Shown: positions 18,466 through 26,908 of the stretch, in pieces
Layout: each line of letters starts with the position of its first letter
How positions within the stretch are numbered: position 1 is the first letter of the stretch
NCBI GenBank assembly: GCA_963678255.2
Contig: CAXXTW010000002.1
Coordinates: 1,302,001-1,366,000, forward strand
Source of the DNA: G963678255 sp963678255
Lineage (GTDB): Bacteria; Cloacimonadota; Cloacimonadia; Cloacimonadales; WRIO01
Direction: 5' to 3'
Length of the DNA: 64,000 nucleotides
Translations under genes and position numbers: made by a program
The notes under the pieces: generated by a model
The model's input: only the letters and a program-made list of their open reading frames with translations
Told to the model about the DNA's origin: nothing
Databases searched by the model: none

Positions 18466-19575
18466 TTATAATACTTTTTTTATCCGATTGTATAGTGATG
18501 AAAACACCAACTTTGTCTGAACATAACCACTAATACAACCCTGCATTTCTTCAAGATACTTTATTAATTCTGGTAATTCTTCTGTTAGATTGGGATTCCT
18601 TTCAAAAAAATGAGATATTAACTTTATTTGATTGAAATTGACTATATTATCCTGACATAATTGAAATAATTGTATGTCATTAAGAAATATTATTAAAGAT
18701 GAAATTACTTCATTTAGAAATGTTGGATTCTTCCCATATTTACTAATTAACTCGTCTAACCAGTCAAAGAAATTCAAATCATCTTTTAAATAAACGATCT
18801 GAAAAAAACTTGAAGTGATATCAATGGTTTCATAGCTCTCATCCAAAGCTAATTGTATTGCTTTTTCTAAATTCCCATTAGATATCTTGGCTATCAATTT
18901 GCCTTTGACAGGATCAACTGCAAATCGATATGTTAAATAAAGCTCTATTTTATCTGTATTTATCCTAAAAAATTCTATTTTCTGACATCGAGACAATATT
19001 GTTGGAAGCATTACATCCAAATTCGTTGCTGTTATTACGATGATTGTGTTTGGAGTTGGCTCTTCTAATGTTTTCAAAAAAGCATTAGAAGCCTGAACAT
19101 TCATCTGATCACCATTCTCAATTAATACAACTCTCTTCTTTGCCTCAAAGGGAGCTGTCATTAATTTTTGTTGCAACATTCGTACTTGATCAATTCTGAT
19201 CTCGGTGTTTGTTGAAAATTTATAATCCAAATAAGGTTTCTCTATTTTTTGCTTTATATATTTCTGGTATTCTGCTTGCTGACTATCACTCTTAATATCC
19301 CCAAAAGTTGTAATATCAAACTTAGGAATCGGAAATATAAAGGCTAAATCAGGATGACAAAACTGCAAATATTTCACACAGGAAGGACAAACTCCACAAG
19401 GAGTTCTATCCTCAGATGCGTAACAATTGATGGCCATGGCAAAAATATAAGCAGTAAACAACTTACCACAACCATCAGGACCATAAAATATATAAGCTTG
19501 AGCAACCTTATCATTTTTTATCGAATTCTCTAAAATCCGTACTGCTTGAGATTGACCTATTACTTTTTTTAACAT
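18466..19575 (-). CDS. holB: DNA polymerase III subunit delta'
   Basis: 369 residues of a AAA+ clamp-loader protein. IGQSQAVRILENSI and QAYIFYGPDGCGKLFTA give the sensor and P-loop region, with Leu in place of the usual Ser/Thr after the Lys. The zinc-module cysteines are clear (NCYASEDRTPCGVCPSC), as are VRMLQQKLMTAPFEAKKRVVLIENGDQMNVQASNA-type helices, LKTLEEPTPNTIIVITAT and LSRCQKIEF. The degenerate P-loop fits delta', which does not hydrolyse ATP. It follows the GNAT gene by 6 nt. Confidence 0.9.
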   Translation of the reverse strand: MLKKVIGQSQAVRILENSIKNDKVAQAYIFYGPDGCGKLFTAYIFAMAINCYASEDRTPCGVCPSCVKYLQFCHPDLAFIFPIPKFDITTFGDIKSDSQQAEYQKYIKQKIEKPYLDYKFSTNTEIRIDQVRMLQQKLMTAPFEAKKRVVLIENGDQMNVQASNAFLKTLEEPTPNTIIVITATNLDVMLPTILSRCQKIEFFRINTDKIELYLTYRFAVDPVKGKLIAKISNGNLEKAIQLALDESYETIDITSSFFQIVYLKDDLNFFDWLDELISKYGKNPTFLNEVISSLIIFLNDIQLFQLCQDNIVNFNQIKLISHFFERNPNLTEELPELIKYLEEMQGCISGYVQTKLVFSSLYNRIKKVL

Positions 19576-19581
19576 TGGTAA

Positions 19582-20196
19582 CTATACAAACTTTAATTCC
19601 ATTTGATTTTTGTAATTTATGGAATTGTTTAATACGGTCTTAATATATGGGCTTTCAAAATCTTCGCTCATAATTTGCATATAGATCATATCATAATACT
19701 GACCTGCAATCTTTTTCCATTCTTTAAATCGACCGGTTTCTTTAAATCCTGCCTTTTCATAACATTTCATTCCTCTTTCATTATAGGATATTACTCCTAA
19801 ATAAACACTATGAAGATTCAATATATTAAATGCATAATCTAATGCCAATTTTACTGCTTCTGTTCCATAACCACGATTCCAGAAATTCTTATCACCAATC
19901 ATTATTCCTAATTCACAATTACCATTGATATGATTTATACCATGTAAACCAACATTCCCAATCAATTTATTGCTGTCTTTATCGATTATGGCAAACATTG
20001 AACTATCTGATCCAGACAATAGTTTCTCAAGAGTTTCTTTCTCTTTCTCTAAAGTAAAGATGGTATCACCCAAACCTAAATTTAAAGTAACATTCATATC
20101 ATTAAGCCATTCTGTATAGTGTTCAATATCTTGCATTGAAACTGGTGATAAAAAACACTTTGTACCTAGAATTTTCTTAAAATATTTGTTATTCAT
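19582..20196 (-). CDS. GNAT acetyltransferase, RimJ/RimL-like
   Basis: 204 residues. It has the GNAT core of the RimJ/RimL type: an N-terminal strand with LSPVSMQDIEHYTEWLND, the strand LIGNVGLHGI, the acetyl-CoA loop region (IMIGDKNFWNRGYGTEAVKLALDYAF), and LGVISYNERGMKCYEKAGFKETGR near the end. Such enzymes acetylate protein N-termini, antibiotics or small amines; the substrate is not evident. It heads a minus-strand operon with holB and the mobB-like gene. Confidence 0.88.
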   Translation of the reverse strand: MNNKYFKKILGTKCFLSPVSMQDIEHYTEWLNDMNVTLNLGLGDTIFTLEKEKETLEKLLSGSDSSMFAIIDKDSNKLIGNVGLHGINHINGNCELGIMIGDKNFWNRGYGTEAVKLALDYAFNILNLHSVYLGVISYNERGMKCYEKAGFKETGRFKEWKKIAGQYYDMIYMQIMSEDFESPYIKTVLNNSINYKNQMELKFV

Positions 20197-20223
20197 GAGT
20201 ATCTCCCTATTATTTTTCTTTTT

Positions 20224-20253
20224 ACTATATAATTTTCATTTTAACTTTGTCAA
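20224..20253 (-). promoter_or_regulatory. Sigma-70-like promoter for the GNAT-holB-mobB operon
   Basis: On the minus strand a perfect TTGACA (20248-20253) is followed after 18 bp by TATAGT (20224-20229), 5 of 6 to consensus. Transcription would start about 20 bp upstream of the GNAT ATG. The rest of the gap to 20515 shows no gene or other signal. Confidence 0.6.
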
Positions 20254-20515
20254 TATGATTCTTGTTTGATTTTAAGAAATTACTGATTTTATCACCAAAA
20301 TTATGATTTCTAATAAAACATAATACTGATTGATTAATTCTAAATTTCCTTGTAAAACTCAAGACAATGAACTTCATCTATTCTTCTATCTTTCGATATT
20401 AATTCTCATTTTCTTATCCTAACCTTATCGTTCTCTATTCATTGCTTACGCGTTCCTTGGAGATCAGATACTTTTTTATGACAAGATATATCTCCTTTAA
20501 TTATCTGAATATAAT

Positions 20516-21028
20516 TTATTCTTCTCTCATTTTTAAATGTTTTTTTATTAAATCTATATGTTTTTGCACAAATGGATTGGATGGTGTTTTCCCGCATTGT
20601 CTGCAGTTGATGTCATACGCTGAATTGATTGTTCCGCAATCCTCACAGGCATACAATTGCTCCATCTTTTTTACCCAGTATTCTATACTCAATTTATTGG
20701 TTAATTCTAATGCTTCCCATAATTCAGCTCTGTGTGGTGCTTTTGATTGAAATTCTTTGATTCTTTCACAAGGAAACTCATCACATTGAGCACAAAACAA
20801 TACATTTTTCTTCTCTGCGCATGCTTTTATGACACATTCTGCACAATGAATACTAAGTTGTTCTGAATGGCAGCCTGTACAACGAGACTCTTCTACTGTT
20901 TGACCAAGTAAATTGGCTATAGTTGATATTCTCTCCCCATCTTCTTCTGTTGCAATATACAACGAACATGCCCGACAATACAAACCGCAAACTGCTGATA
21001 CTAATTTATCTTTATTTTCCTGATCCAT
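20516..21028 (-). CDS. Cysteine-rich DUF3795-type protein
   Basis: 170 residues with many Cys pairs: CGLYCRAC near the N-terminus, CTGCHSEQLSIHCAEC, CAQCDEFPCERI, and a C-terminal zinc ribbon CEDCGTINSAYDINCRQCGK. The N-terminal pattern matches the DUF3795 family, common in anaerobes and of unknown function. The extra zinc ribbon suggests binding of nucleic acid or protein. It stands alone, divergent from the pyruvate kinase gene. Confidence 0.8.
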   Translation of the reverse strand: MDQENKDKLVSAVCGLYCRACSLYIATEEDGERISTIANLLGQTVEESRCTGCHSEQLSIHCAECVIKACAEKKNVLFCAQCDEFPCERIKEFQSKAPHRAELWEALELTNKLSIEYWVKKMEQLYACEDCGTINSAYDINCRQCGKTPSNPFVQKHIDLIKKHLKMREE

Positions 21029-21145
21029 AAATTCTCCTTTTTAATAATCTAACAGAATAGATATAAATTAACAATTTTTATCTCTTCAATACTTTAAAAA
21101 CTTGACGAAACTTATCTGTCAATTAATTTTTCTTTAGGAGGATTT

Positions 21146-22207
21146 ATGGCTACAAATATTATTGTTACTATCGGTAAAAAAACTTTAAATAAAAATATTA
21201 TTAAACAAATGATTGAAGCTGGCTCTAATATTATTCGCTTTAACTTCTCTCATGCCAATCACAAGGATGCTTTATCCCTCCTGCAAATAATCAAAGATCT
21301 AGAAAAAGATATGCAAATAAAAATCCCTTTAATAGGAGATATCTCTGGACCTGAAGTCAGAATATTTAATTATTCTGAAAAAACCTTAAGTAAAGGTGAT
21401 CAAATTGTTATCTATAGCGCTTCGAATGAAATGTCTTCTGATATTATCTATACAAACCTTAATCTTGCGTTACACAAAATTTCTTTAGGACAAATCGTCA
21501 GATTTATGGATGGACAACTTGAAGGTATTGTTAAAAATATTACAGAAAAATCAATCTCAGTAGATTTACTAAACAATGCAATTTTAAGAGAAAATGCCCA
21601 TTTATCAATACCTGGCATTGAATATCAGCTTGATTTTTTAAGTGAAAAAGATAAAAATGATATCTTATTCTGTGCTAATAATCAATTTGATTCTATTGCT
21701 CTTTCTTTTATTAAAAGTCACGAAGAAATTCTATCTGTTAAAGAATTATTAAAAACAACATTACAACCAAATCTTCCTATCGTTGCAAAATTTGAATTAA
21801 TTCATGCTATCCATAATGTAAATAAAATATTGCAAACTGCTGATGCTTTTTTTGTTGCGAGAGGAGACTTAGGCTTAGAGACAGATCTTGTTCAAGTTCC
21901 CATTTTTCAAAAATATCTCATTCAATTGTGTAAAGACGCTGGAAAACCTGTTTACATTGCCACTCAAATGGCTGAATCTATGCAGAATAATCCAATACCT
22001 ACTAGAGCTGAAATATCTGATATTGCCAATGCTTATTTTGATGGAGCTGATGCTCTGACTCTTTCAGGTGAAACCGCAATTGGTAACTATCCTATTGAAG
22101 CAGTTCATTGGATGAGAAAGATATTAAACTATTCAGAAGAAATCTCTAACAACCAATCCTTATTTAATTCTTATCATTTGGATAAATTGTATAAAAAACA
22201 CCCTTAA
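21146..22207 (+). CDS. Pyruvate kinase, short form without C-terminal domain
   Basis: 353 residues against about 470 for standard pyruvate kinases. The catalytic barrel and lid domain are present: IIRFNFSHAN, LIGDISGPEVRI, PIVAKFELIHAIHNV with the catalytic Lys, FVARGDLGLET, ATQMAESM and PTRAEISDIANAYFDGADALTLSGETAIG. The protein stops just after HWMRKIL, so the C-terminal allosteric domain is absent. In the usual TKGPE motif the Lys is Ser (ISGPE). A strong AGGAGG lies 7 bases before the ATG. Activity is plausible, but regulation by the usual effectors is not. Confidence 0.85.
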   Translation: MATNIIVTIGKKTLNKNIIKQMIEAGSNIIRFNFSHANHKDALSLLQIIKDLEKDMQIKIPLIGDISGPEVRIFNYSEKTLSKGDQIVIYSASNEMSSDIIYTNLNLALHKISLGQIVRFMDGQLEGIVKNITEKSISVDLLNNAILRENAHLSIPGIEYQLDFLSEKDKNDILFCANNQFDSIALSFIKSHEEILSVKELLKTTLQPNLPIVAKFELIHAIHNVNKILQTADAFFVARGDLGLETDLVQVPIFQKYLIQLCKDAGKPVYIATQMAESMQNNPIPTRAEISDIANAYFDGADALTLSGETAIGNYPIEAVHWMRKILNYSEEISNNQSLFNSYHLDKLYKKHP

Positions 22208-22219
22208 TTTATTCACATT

Positions 22220-22254
22220 AATTTGAATAAGGCAGATTTCTGCCCTATTCAAAT
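22220..22254 (+). terminator. Convergent hairpin between pyruvate kinase and ftsY
   Basis: ATTTGAATAAGGCAG pairs with CTGCCCTATTCAAAT (one bulge) around a small loop, directly after the pyruvate kinase stop. It overlaps the ftsY stop codon on the opposite strand. T-runs are weak on both sides. Confidence 0.5.
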
Positions 22255-23177
22255 ATTGCTGATGCAAATTCCTGTGGTTTAAAATCTTCTAAATCTTCTA
22301 TGTTTTCTCCAACACCTATTAGCTTAACTGGAATATTTAGCTGTCTCTTTATTCCTAATACGATCCCACCTTTTGCTGTCCCATCAAGTTTAGTTAAAAC
22401 AATTCCTGATAATTTAGTAACTTCATTAAAAAACTTTGCTTGTGATATCGCATTCTGCCCGGTTGTTGCATCTACTATCAGTAATGTTTCATGAGGTCCG
22501 TCGGGAAAGATCTTTTGAATAGTCCGATTGATCTTTCCTAATTCATTCATTAAATGGGTTTTATTATGTTGTCTTCCGGCTGTATCAATTAAAATTACAT
22601 CAACATCACTCTTTTTTGAATGTGTTAATCCATCAAAAACCACTGCTGAAGGATCTGCGCCATCTTGCAATTTAAAGATTGGAATGGAAGATCGATCTGC
22701 CCATATGGATAACTGTTCAACAGCGGCTGCTCTGAAAGTATCTGCTGCTATTAACAAGACCTTCTTGCCTTCTTTTTTCAGCCTGTTTGCGAGCTTTCCA
22801 ATCGTTGTAGTCTTACCTGTCCCATTGACTCCAATAATCAGCATAATCATCGGTTTATGAGCTTTAAAATCAAATTTATCCCCACTATCAGATTCTGTAT
22901 AGTCTTCCTTCATGATCTCATGAATGATTTCCTCCAAAGCTGTTTGTACTAAAGATGGATCTGTTATTGAATTTATTCTCACTCTCTCTCGTAATCGATC
23001 AATTATATCACAAGATAATTCTGGACCTACATCACCTTGAATTAATATCTCTTCCAAATCTTCCATTAATTCTTCATCAACCTTTGTTCTTAGTTTTAAT
23101 ACTTCTGCAATTTTACCAACAAAACTATTTCTGGTTTTGGCTAACTTTTCTTTTAAACTTTTGAATAGTTTTAACAT
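22245..23177 (-). CDS. ftsY: Signal recognition particle receptor FtsY
   Basis: 310 residues. The N domain (MEDLEEILIQGDVGPELS) precedes the G domain with GVNGTGKTTTIGKLA, the insertion-box region ADTFRAAAVEQL, LIDTAGR, TKLDGTAKGG and GVGENIEDLEDF. The acidic A domain is nearly absent, as in many non-proteobacterial forms. FtsY docks the SRP-ribosome complex at the membrane so that membrane and exported proteins reach the translocon. Confidence 0.97.
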   Translation of the reverse strand: MLKLFKSLKEKLAKTRNSFVGKIAEVLKLRTKVDEELMEDLEEILIQGDVGPELSCDIIDRLRERVRINSITDPSLVQTALEEIIHEIMKEDYTESDSGDKFDFKAHKPMIMLIIGVNGTGKTTTIGKLANRLKKEGKKVLLIAADTFRAAAVEQLSIWADRSSIPIFKLQDGADPSAVVFDGLTHSKKSDVDVILIDTAGRQHNKTHLMNELGKINRTIQKIFPDGPHETLLIVDATTGQNAISQAKFFNEVTKLSGIVLTKLDGTAKGGIVLGIKRQLNIPVKLIGVGENIEDLEDFKPQEFASAIFE

Positions 23178-23229
23178 ATTTATCCTTTTCTTTTGTTTAA
23201 AAAGCTTTAATTATTTCATAAAAATTCTT

Positions 23230-23261
23230 GATTAAAAAATAAACCCCTCTGTACAGAGGGG
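23230..23261 (-). terminator. Intrinsic terminator of rpsT
   Basis: On the minus strand AGCCCCTCTGTACAGAGGGG forms a perfect GC-rich stem (CCCCTCTG/ CAGAGGGG region, 23244-23261) followed by TTTATTTTTT. It lies 22 bp after the rpsT stop. Confidence 0.85.
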
Positions 23262-23282
23262 CTAAATTCTATTCAAAAGCAA

Positions 23283-23558
23283 TTATGCTTGGGAATTCTG
23301 AGCAGCTGTTTCTTTATTTAATAAAAGAGCGAGTCTGGATTTACGACGTGAAGCTGTTCTTGGATGGATTACACCTTTTTTCGCAGCTTTATCTAACTTA
23401 GAGTAAACTTCTTCCAATAACTGTTTTTTTTCTTCAAGAGACAGGTCTGTGTGCATTTTTTTAGATAAAGTTTTGAGGGTACTTTTTACATAATTGTTAC
23501 GGGCTGCGCGTTTTTCATTCTGTCTTAATCTTTTAATTGGTGACTTGTGACATGGCAT
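23283..23558 (-). CDS. rpsT: 30S ribosomal protein S20
   Basis: 91 residues, typical S20 length. Diagnostic N-terminus MPCHKSPIKRLRQNEKRAARN, the helix KSTLKTLSKKMHTD, and the C-terminal KLDKAAKKGVIHPRTASRRKSRL. It binds 16S rRNA at the base of the 30S body. It is monocistronic, with its own terminator. Confidence 0.97.
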   Translation of the reverse strand: MPCHKSPIKRLRQNEKRAARNNYVKSTLKTLSKKMHTDLSLEEKKQLLEEVYSKLDKAAKKGVIHPRTASRRKSRLALLLNKETAAQNSQA

Positions 23559-23680
23559 AATTGAATCTAACCTCCATAATTTATAAATTTAAGGTAAGAA
23601 AAAAGATACAACATCTTTTTGTCAAATTGTTTTTTTTTAATTATTGTTATAAATCCATGAAACCTTGTTGGACGCACAGT

Positions 23681-24451
23681 TTAGCTAATTCTTTTATATT
23701 CCTTATTTAAAAGATTCTGAAGAATATCTTTTATTACTTTTCTATCTTGATGAATTTCTGGGTTTATTTTATCAAATATGCTTAATTTAACGACAATCTT
23801 CCTACATTGCAAAACTTTAATAAAACTTGGCAAAAATGACATGGTTCCATACCAAAATAGCCTATCTCTATTCTCTGCACTTAATACTTCTCCATCTATT
23901 TCTTTGTAATTTATACATAATGGGTATATAGGCTTGTTAGAAGTTCTGCATGACTCAATAAATGTTGACTTTAAATTTAACACCATCTCTCCATTAGATG
24001 AAGTTGCTTCTGGAAATAACATCAAATTGTGACCTTGCAATAAAGCTTCTGAAATTGTTTTTAACTCTAAAAACAAATCACTCATATTTCTTCGATTCAC
24101 AAAAAAACTTCCTCCTGCTTTTGCCATAAAACCTAAAAAGAAAGTTTTCTCTATCTCTTTGGATGTTATAAACAACATGGGATGATAAGCTGACAATATC
24201 AAAATGTCCAGCCAGGAAAGATGATTACTCACAAACAACCCATTCTCTTCTATTTTATTACTTGATAATGATAAATTGTGATTTTGAACCTTTATATTTA
24301 AAACTTTTAGCAGTCTCTTGCTGTAATGAGACGTGTTTTCAGAATAAAATTCCAGTCTTTCAAAATCATCATCAATTAAAAATCCCTTTGTACTTCTGAT
24401 TAAAAAAGAAAACATTAATGTGATGACAGATAGTAGTTTTAAATAAATCAT
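23681..24451 (-). CDS. 1-acylglycerol-3-phosphate acyltransferase family protein (PlsC/OlsA-like)
   Basis: 256 residues with one N-terminal membrane segment. The acyltransferase motifs are VSNHLSWLD (HX4D, catalytic), a second block FVNRRNMS, and LFPEATSSNG (FPEGT variant). PlsC-type enzymes acylate lysophosphatidate; OlsA acylates lyso-ornithine lipid. Its start overlaps by 4 nt (ATGA) with the upstream acyl-transferase-like GNAT gene. That pairing resembles olsB-olsA in ornithine-lipid synthesis, so either function is possible. Confidence 0.88.
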   Translation of the reverse strand: MIYLKLLSVITLMFSFLIRSTKGFLIDDDFERLEFYSENTSHYSKRLLKVLNIKVQNHNLSLSSNKIEENGLFVSNHLSWLDILILSAYHPMLFITSKEIEKTFFLGFMAKAGGSFFVNRRNMSDLFLELKTISEALLQGHNLMLFPEATSSNGEMVLNLKSTFIESCRTSNKPIYPLCINYKEIDGEVLSAENRDRLFWYGTMSFLPSFIKVLQCRKIVVKLSIFDKINPEIHQDRKVIKDILQNLLNKEYKRIS

Positions 24452-25275
24452 ATTAATCTGCTTTTTTCTTTTATTAAGTTTAACTCACTGACTGGCAATA
24501 AAGTAAAAAAATCAAAACACTTAAAATCTTTATCTAAAGCAGGAACTCCGCAAATAACAGCCCCTGCTTTTAAATATGCATTTAATAGTGATGGGATTTT
24601 TTTTATAACAAGATGATTTTCTTCAAATTTTCCTTCCTCTTCTGACTTAAATACGTTTTTATTTACTCGAAATTTCCCTTTTGGCTTCACTTCAAAAGCA
24701 TGTGTTATATAGTTTTTCCCGCTTAAATACTGATAAATCGCTTTAATATCATCAATATCTGTTGTCTTTACACTAGAACATCCAAATAAATAATCTGATT
24801 TACTCATCTTCATATATTCTTCAATTCCCTTCCATAACAATGCTATGGTTACTCCATTTCTAAATTCAGGATGTACACAAGCTCTCCCTAACTCAAGCTT
24901 ATTTCCAGGAAGTTTTAACACTCGCTTCATTTTAAATTCTGTTGTTGAATAAAATTTTCGGTTAAATACTGAGGAATTCATCCTATATGTTCCTACTAAC
25001 CGCCCGTTTGATTTTTCAAAAATACATAAATGATCACAATTTAAATCAAATCGATCTACATCTATTTCTCTGAAATCTTTTTTCTTTAATAATTCTTCGT
25101 AAAATACGGTATGCCTCAATTGAAGAGCTTGTAATAACTCATCATAATTCTCAGCTGTTTTTAATATATAATTTTTTTTCTCAATATTAAAGGATATTTT
25201 TGATTTAAACTTTTTTAAACGATTCATTTCCATTGTTTTTAAAATTCTTACTAGATCAATATTGTTCATTTTCAT
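24448..25275 (-). CDS. OlsB-like N-acyltransferase (GNAT fold)
   Basis: 275 residues. It has the acetyltransferase-5/OlsB pattern: LQLRHTVFYEELL, DVDRFDLNCDHLCIF, VGTYRMN, LELGRACVHPEFRNGVTIALLWKGI, and YLFGCSSV. OlsB transfers a 3-hydroxyacyl chain from acyl-carrier protein to an amino acid (ornithine or similar) to form a lyso-aminolipid. Coupling by ATGA overlap to the PlsC-like gene supports a two-step aminolipid pathway, but the amino acid is unknown. AGGAGG lies just ahead of the ATG. Fusions and hemolysin-like acyltransferases are alternative labels. Confidence 0.8.
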   Translation of the reverse strand: MKMNNIDLVRILKTMEMNRLKKFKSKISFNIEKKNYILKTAENYDELLQALQLRHTVFYEELLKKKDFREIDVDRFDLNCDHLCIFEKSNGRLVGTYRMNSSVFNRKFYSTTEFKMKRVLKLPGNKLELGRACVHPEFRNGVTIALLWKGIEEYMKMSKSDYLFGCSSVKTTDIDDIKAIYQYLSGKNYITHAFEVKPKGKFRVNKNVFKSEEEGKFEENHLVIKKIPSLLNAYLKAGAVICGVPALDKDFKCFDFFTLLPVSELNLIKEKSRLI

Positions 25276-25342
25276 ATTTTCCTCCTAATAAGATTATAGA
25301 AAGAATTATGAAGGAAATATAACGATATTGTTAAGATTTTGA

Positions 25343-25370
25343 AATAAAAAAAGCATCCTTACGGATGCTT
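25343..25370 (-). terminator. Intrinsic terminator after tRNA-Leu
   Basis: On the minus strand AAGCATCC-gtaa-GGATGCTT is followed by TTTTTTATTTC, 5 bp downstream of the encoded CCA end. Confidence 0.85.
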
Positions 25371-25375
25371 ATATT

Positions 25376-25462
25376 TGGTGCAGAAGGCGGGACTTGAACC
25401 CGCACGCCTTTGCAAGCACAAGATCCTTAGTCTTGCGTGTCTTCCAATTCCACCACTCCTGC
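25376..25462 (-). tRNA. tRNA-Leu, anticodon AAG
   Basis: On the minus strand the acceptor GCAGGAG pairs with CTTCTGC, and the CCA is encoded. The D arm contains GTG/CAC and GG in the loop. The anticodon stem CAAGA/TCTTG closes a 7-base loop CTAAGGA, giving anticodon AAG (positions 34-36). A long variable arm (class II, as in Leu) precedes the T arm GCGGG-TTCAAGT-CCCGC. It lies 13 bp after secG and is followed by its own terminator, so it is probably cotranscribed with secG. A34 in a leucine tRNA is unusual in bacteria. Confidence 0.95.
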
Positions 25463-25475
25463 GATATAATTGATA

Positions 25476-25784
25476 CTATTTTGTTTTTACCGGTGCTGGT
25501 GCCGGTTTGGTTGCCATTTCTTTTTGTAACTTCTTCTGGATATCTGAAGTTTTTGATTTATTTCCATTGGCAACATATGCTAAGGATATACATGTAATCA
25601 CAAAAAAGGCAAAGAGTATTTTTGTAGCTCTTTTAATAACTGCACTGGCACCTTGTCCACCAAATACGTTTGAGGCTACACCAGTAATATTACTGTCTAA
25701 TCCGCCTTTACTTGTTTGCGCTAATATAACCAACATTAAAGCTATACAAACAAGAATATGTATCACTACTAAAAGAATCCACAT
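25476..25784 (-). CDS. secG: Preprotein translocase subunit SecG
   Basis: 102 residues with two hydrophobic helices (LLVVIHILVCIALMLVILAQ and ILFAFFVITCISLAYVA) linked by the conserved SecG loop KGGLDSNITGVASNVFGGQGA. The tail is Lys/Pro/Ala-rich. It assists SecYE in protein export. It lies downstream of trpS (64-nt gap) and is followed by tRNA-Leu. Confidence 0.94.
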   Translation of the reverse strand: MWILLVVIHILVCIALMLVILAQTSKGGLDSNITGVASNVFGGQGASAVIKRATKILFAFFVITCISLAYVANGNKSKTSDIQKKLQKEMATKPAPAPVKTK

Positions 25785-25848
25785 ATTATCTTTACTCCTT
25801 TATCTAATTAGGTTCACAATATTTATATTACAGGTTTTCTGTCAATAA

Positions 25849-26838
25849 TTATTTTAAAAAATCGTATTCTATTCCTATCTTAGAATACACTTCTGACATT
25901 GTCTTATCGGCTATGATATTTGCCTTTTTGTTCCCTGATATTAATATCTCTTTGATTAATTCAGGACTCGACATATAATAGTTATATCGGTCTCTGATTG
26001 GCTCCAGTTCTCGACTCATTGCTTCTGCTAACCAACGTTTGCATTCAATACACCCGATGGTAGCGCCCTTGCAACCTTCTTCGACTTTCGTAATAGTCTC
26101 TTCTGTTGAAAATAATTTATGAAATGAATAAATATTGCATACTTCCGGATTACCTGCATCACTCTTACGAATTCTGGCTGGATCTGTAACAGCTTTCGAT
26201 AATTTTTTCCAAATATCTTCAGGACTTTCATATAAATAAATGCAATTATCTAAGGATTTGCCCATTTTTGCTGAACCATCTAACCCTTTTACCCTGGCTC
26301 CCTTGCCAATGATTTCTTTTGGTTCTGGAAAAACTTCACCAAATCGGCTGTGAAAGCGTCTTAAGATTTCTCTTGTTAATTCTAAATGAGGTAACTGATC
26401 TTCTCCCACTGGTACATATTCAGCTTTATATAACAATATATCTGCTGCCATCAAAGCAGGATAATCCATTAAACCCATATTCACGTTATCAGCTTGCTGA
26501 AGTGCTTTTTCTTTAAATGTAGGAACTCTTTCCAACCAGCTGACAGGAGTTAAACAATTCAATATCCAAGTTAACTCAGAGTGCTTTCGGCAATGTGATT
26601 GTATCATTAAAATTGATTTTTCTGGATCTAATCCACAGGCTAAATAATTACAGGCAATTTTAAAAACGTTTGCTTTCAATTCTTCTGGTTCATAGATAAC
26701 TGTCATGGCATGTAAATCTACAATACTATAAATACATTCATAATCATCTTGAAGGGTAATCCAGTTTTTTATCGCCCCTAAATAATTCCCTAAATGTAAA
26801 TCACCCGTTGGCTTTATCCCACTAAATATTCTCTTCAT
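25849..26838 (-). CDS. trpS: Tryptophanyl-tRNA synthetase
   Basis: 329 residues, the standard bacterial length. The class I signatures are visible: GIKPTGDLHLGNYLGAIKNW (HIGH box as HLGN) and KMGKSLDN (KMSKS box). The tryptophan-binding region DIYDLHAMT-like SIVDLHAMTV and VPVGEDQLPHLELTREI are also present. Immediately before the ATG a perfect 8-bp inverted repeat includes the ribosome-binding site, suggesting translational control. Confidence 0.97.
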   Translation of the reverse strand: MKRIFSGIKPTGDLHLGNYLGAIKNWITLQDDYECIYSIVDLHAMTVIYEPEELKANVFKIACNYLACGLDPEKSILMIQSHCRKHSELTWILNCLTPVSWLERVPTFKEKALQQADNVNMGLMDYPALMAADILLYKAEYVPVGEDQLPHLELTREILRRFHSRFGEVFPEPKEIIGKGARVKGLDGSAKMGKSLDNCIYLYESPEDIWKKLSKAVTDPARIRKSDAGNPEVCNIYSFHKLFSTEETITKVEEGCKGATIGCIECKRWLAEAMSRELEPIRDRYNYYMSSPELIKEILISGNKKANIIADKTMSEVYSKIGIEYDFLK

Positions 26839-26839
26839 T

Positions 26840-26869
26840 TTGACCTCTCAATATACTTGATGAGGTCAA
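26840..26869 (-). promoter_or_regulatory. Hairpin that could mask the trpS Shine-Dalgarno
   Basis: On the minus strand TTGACCTC (26862-26869) and GAGGTCAA (26840-26847) are perfect inverted repeats with a 14-nt loop. The 3' arm contains the GAGG that is the only plausible ribosome-binding site, and the ATG is at 26836-26838. Pairing would block translation initiation. A protein operator is the alternative. Confidence 0.5.
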
Positions 26870-26908
26870 TCTATCATGTAATATCTTTTTGGCAATAACA
26901 AAATTATT

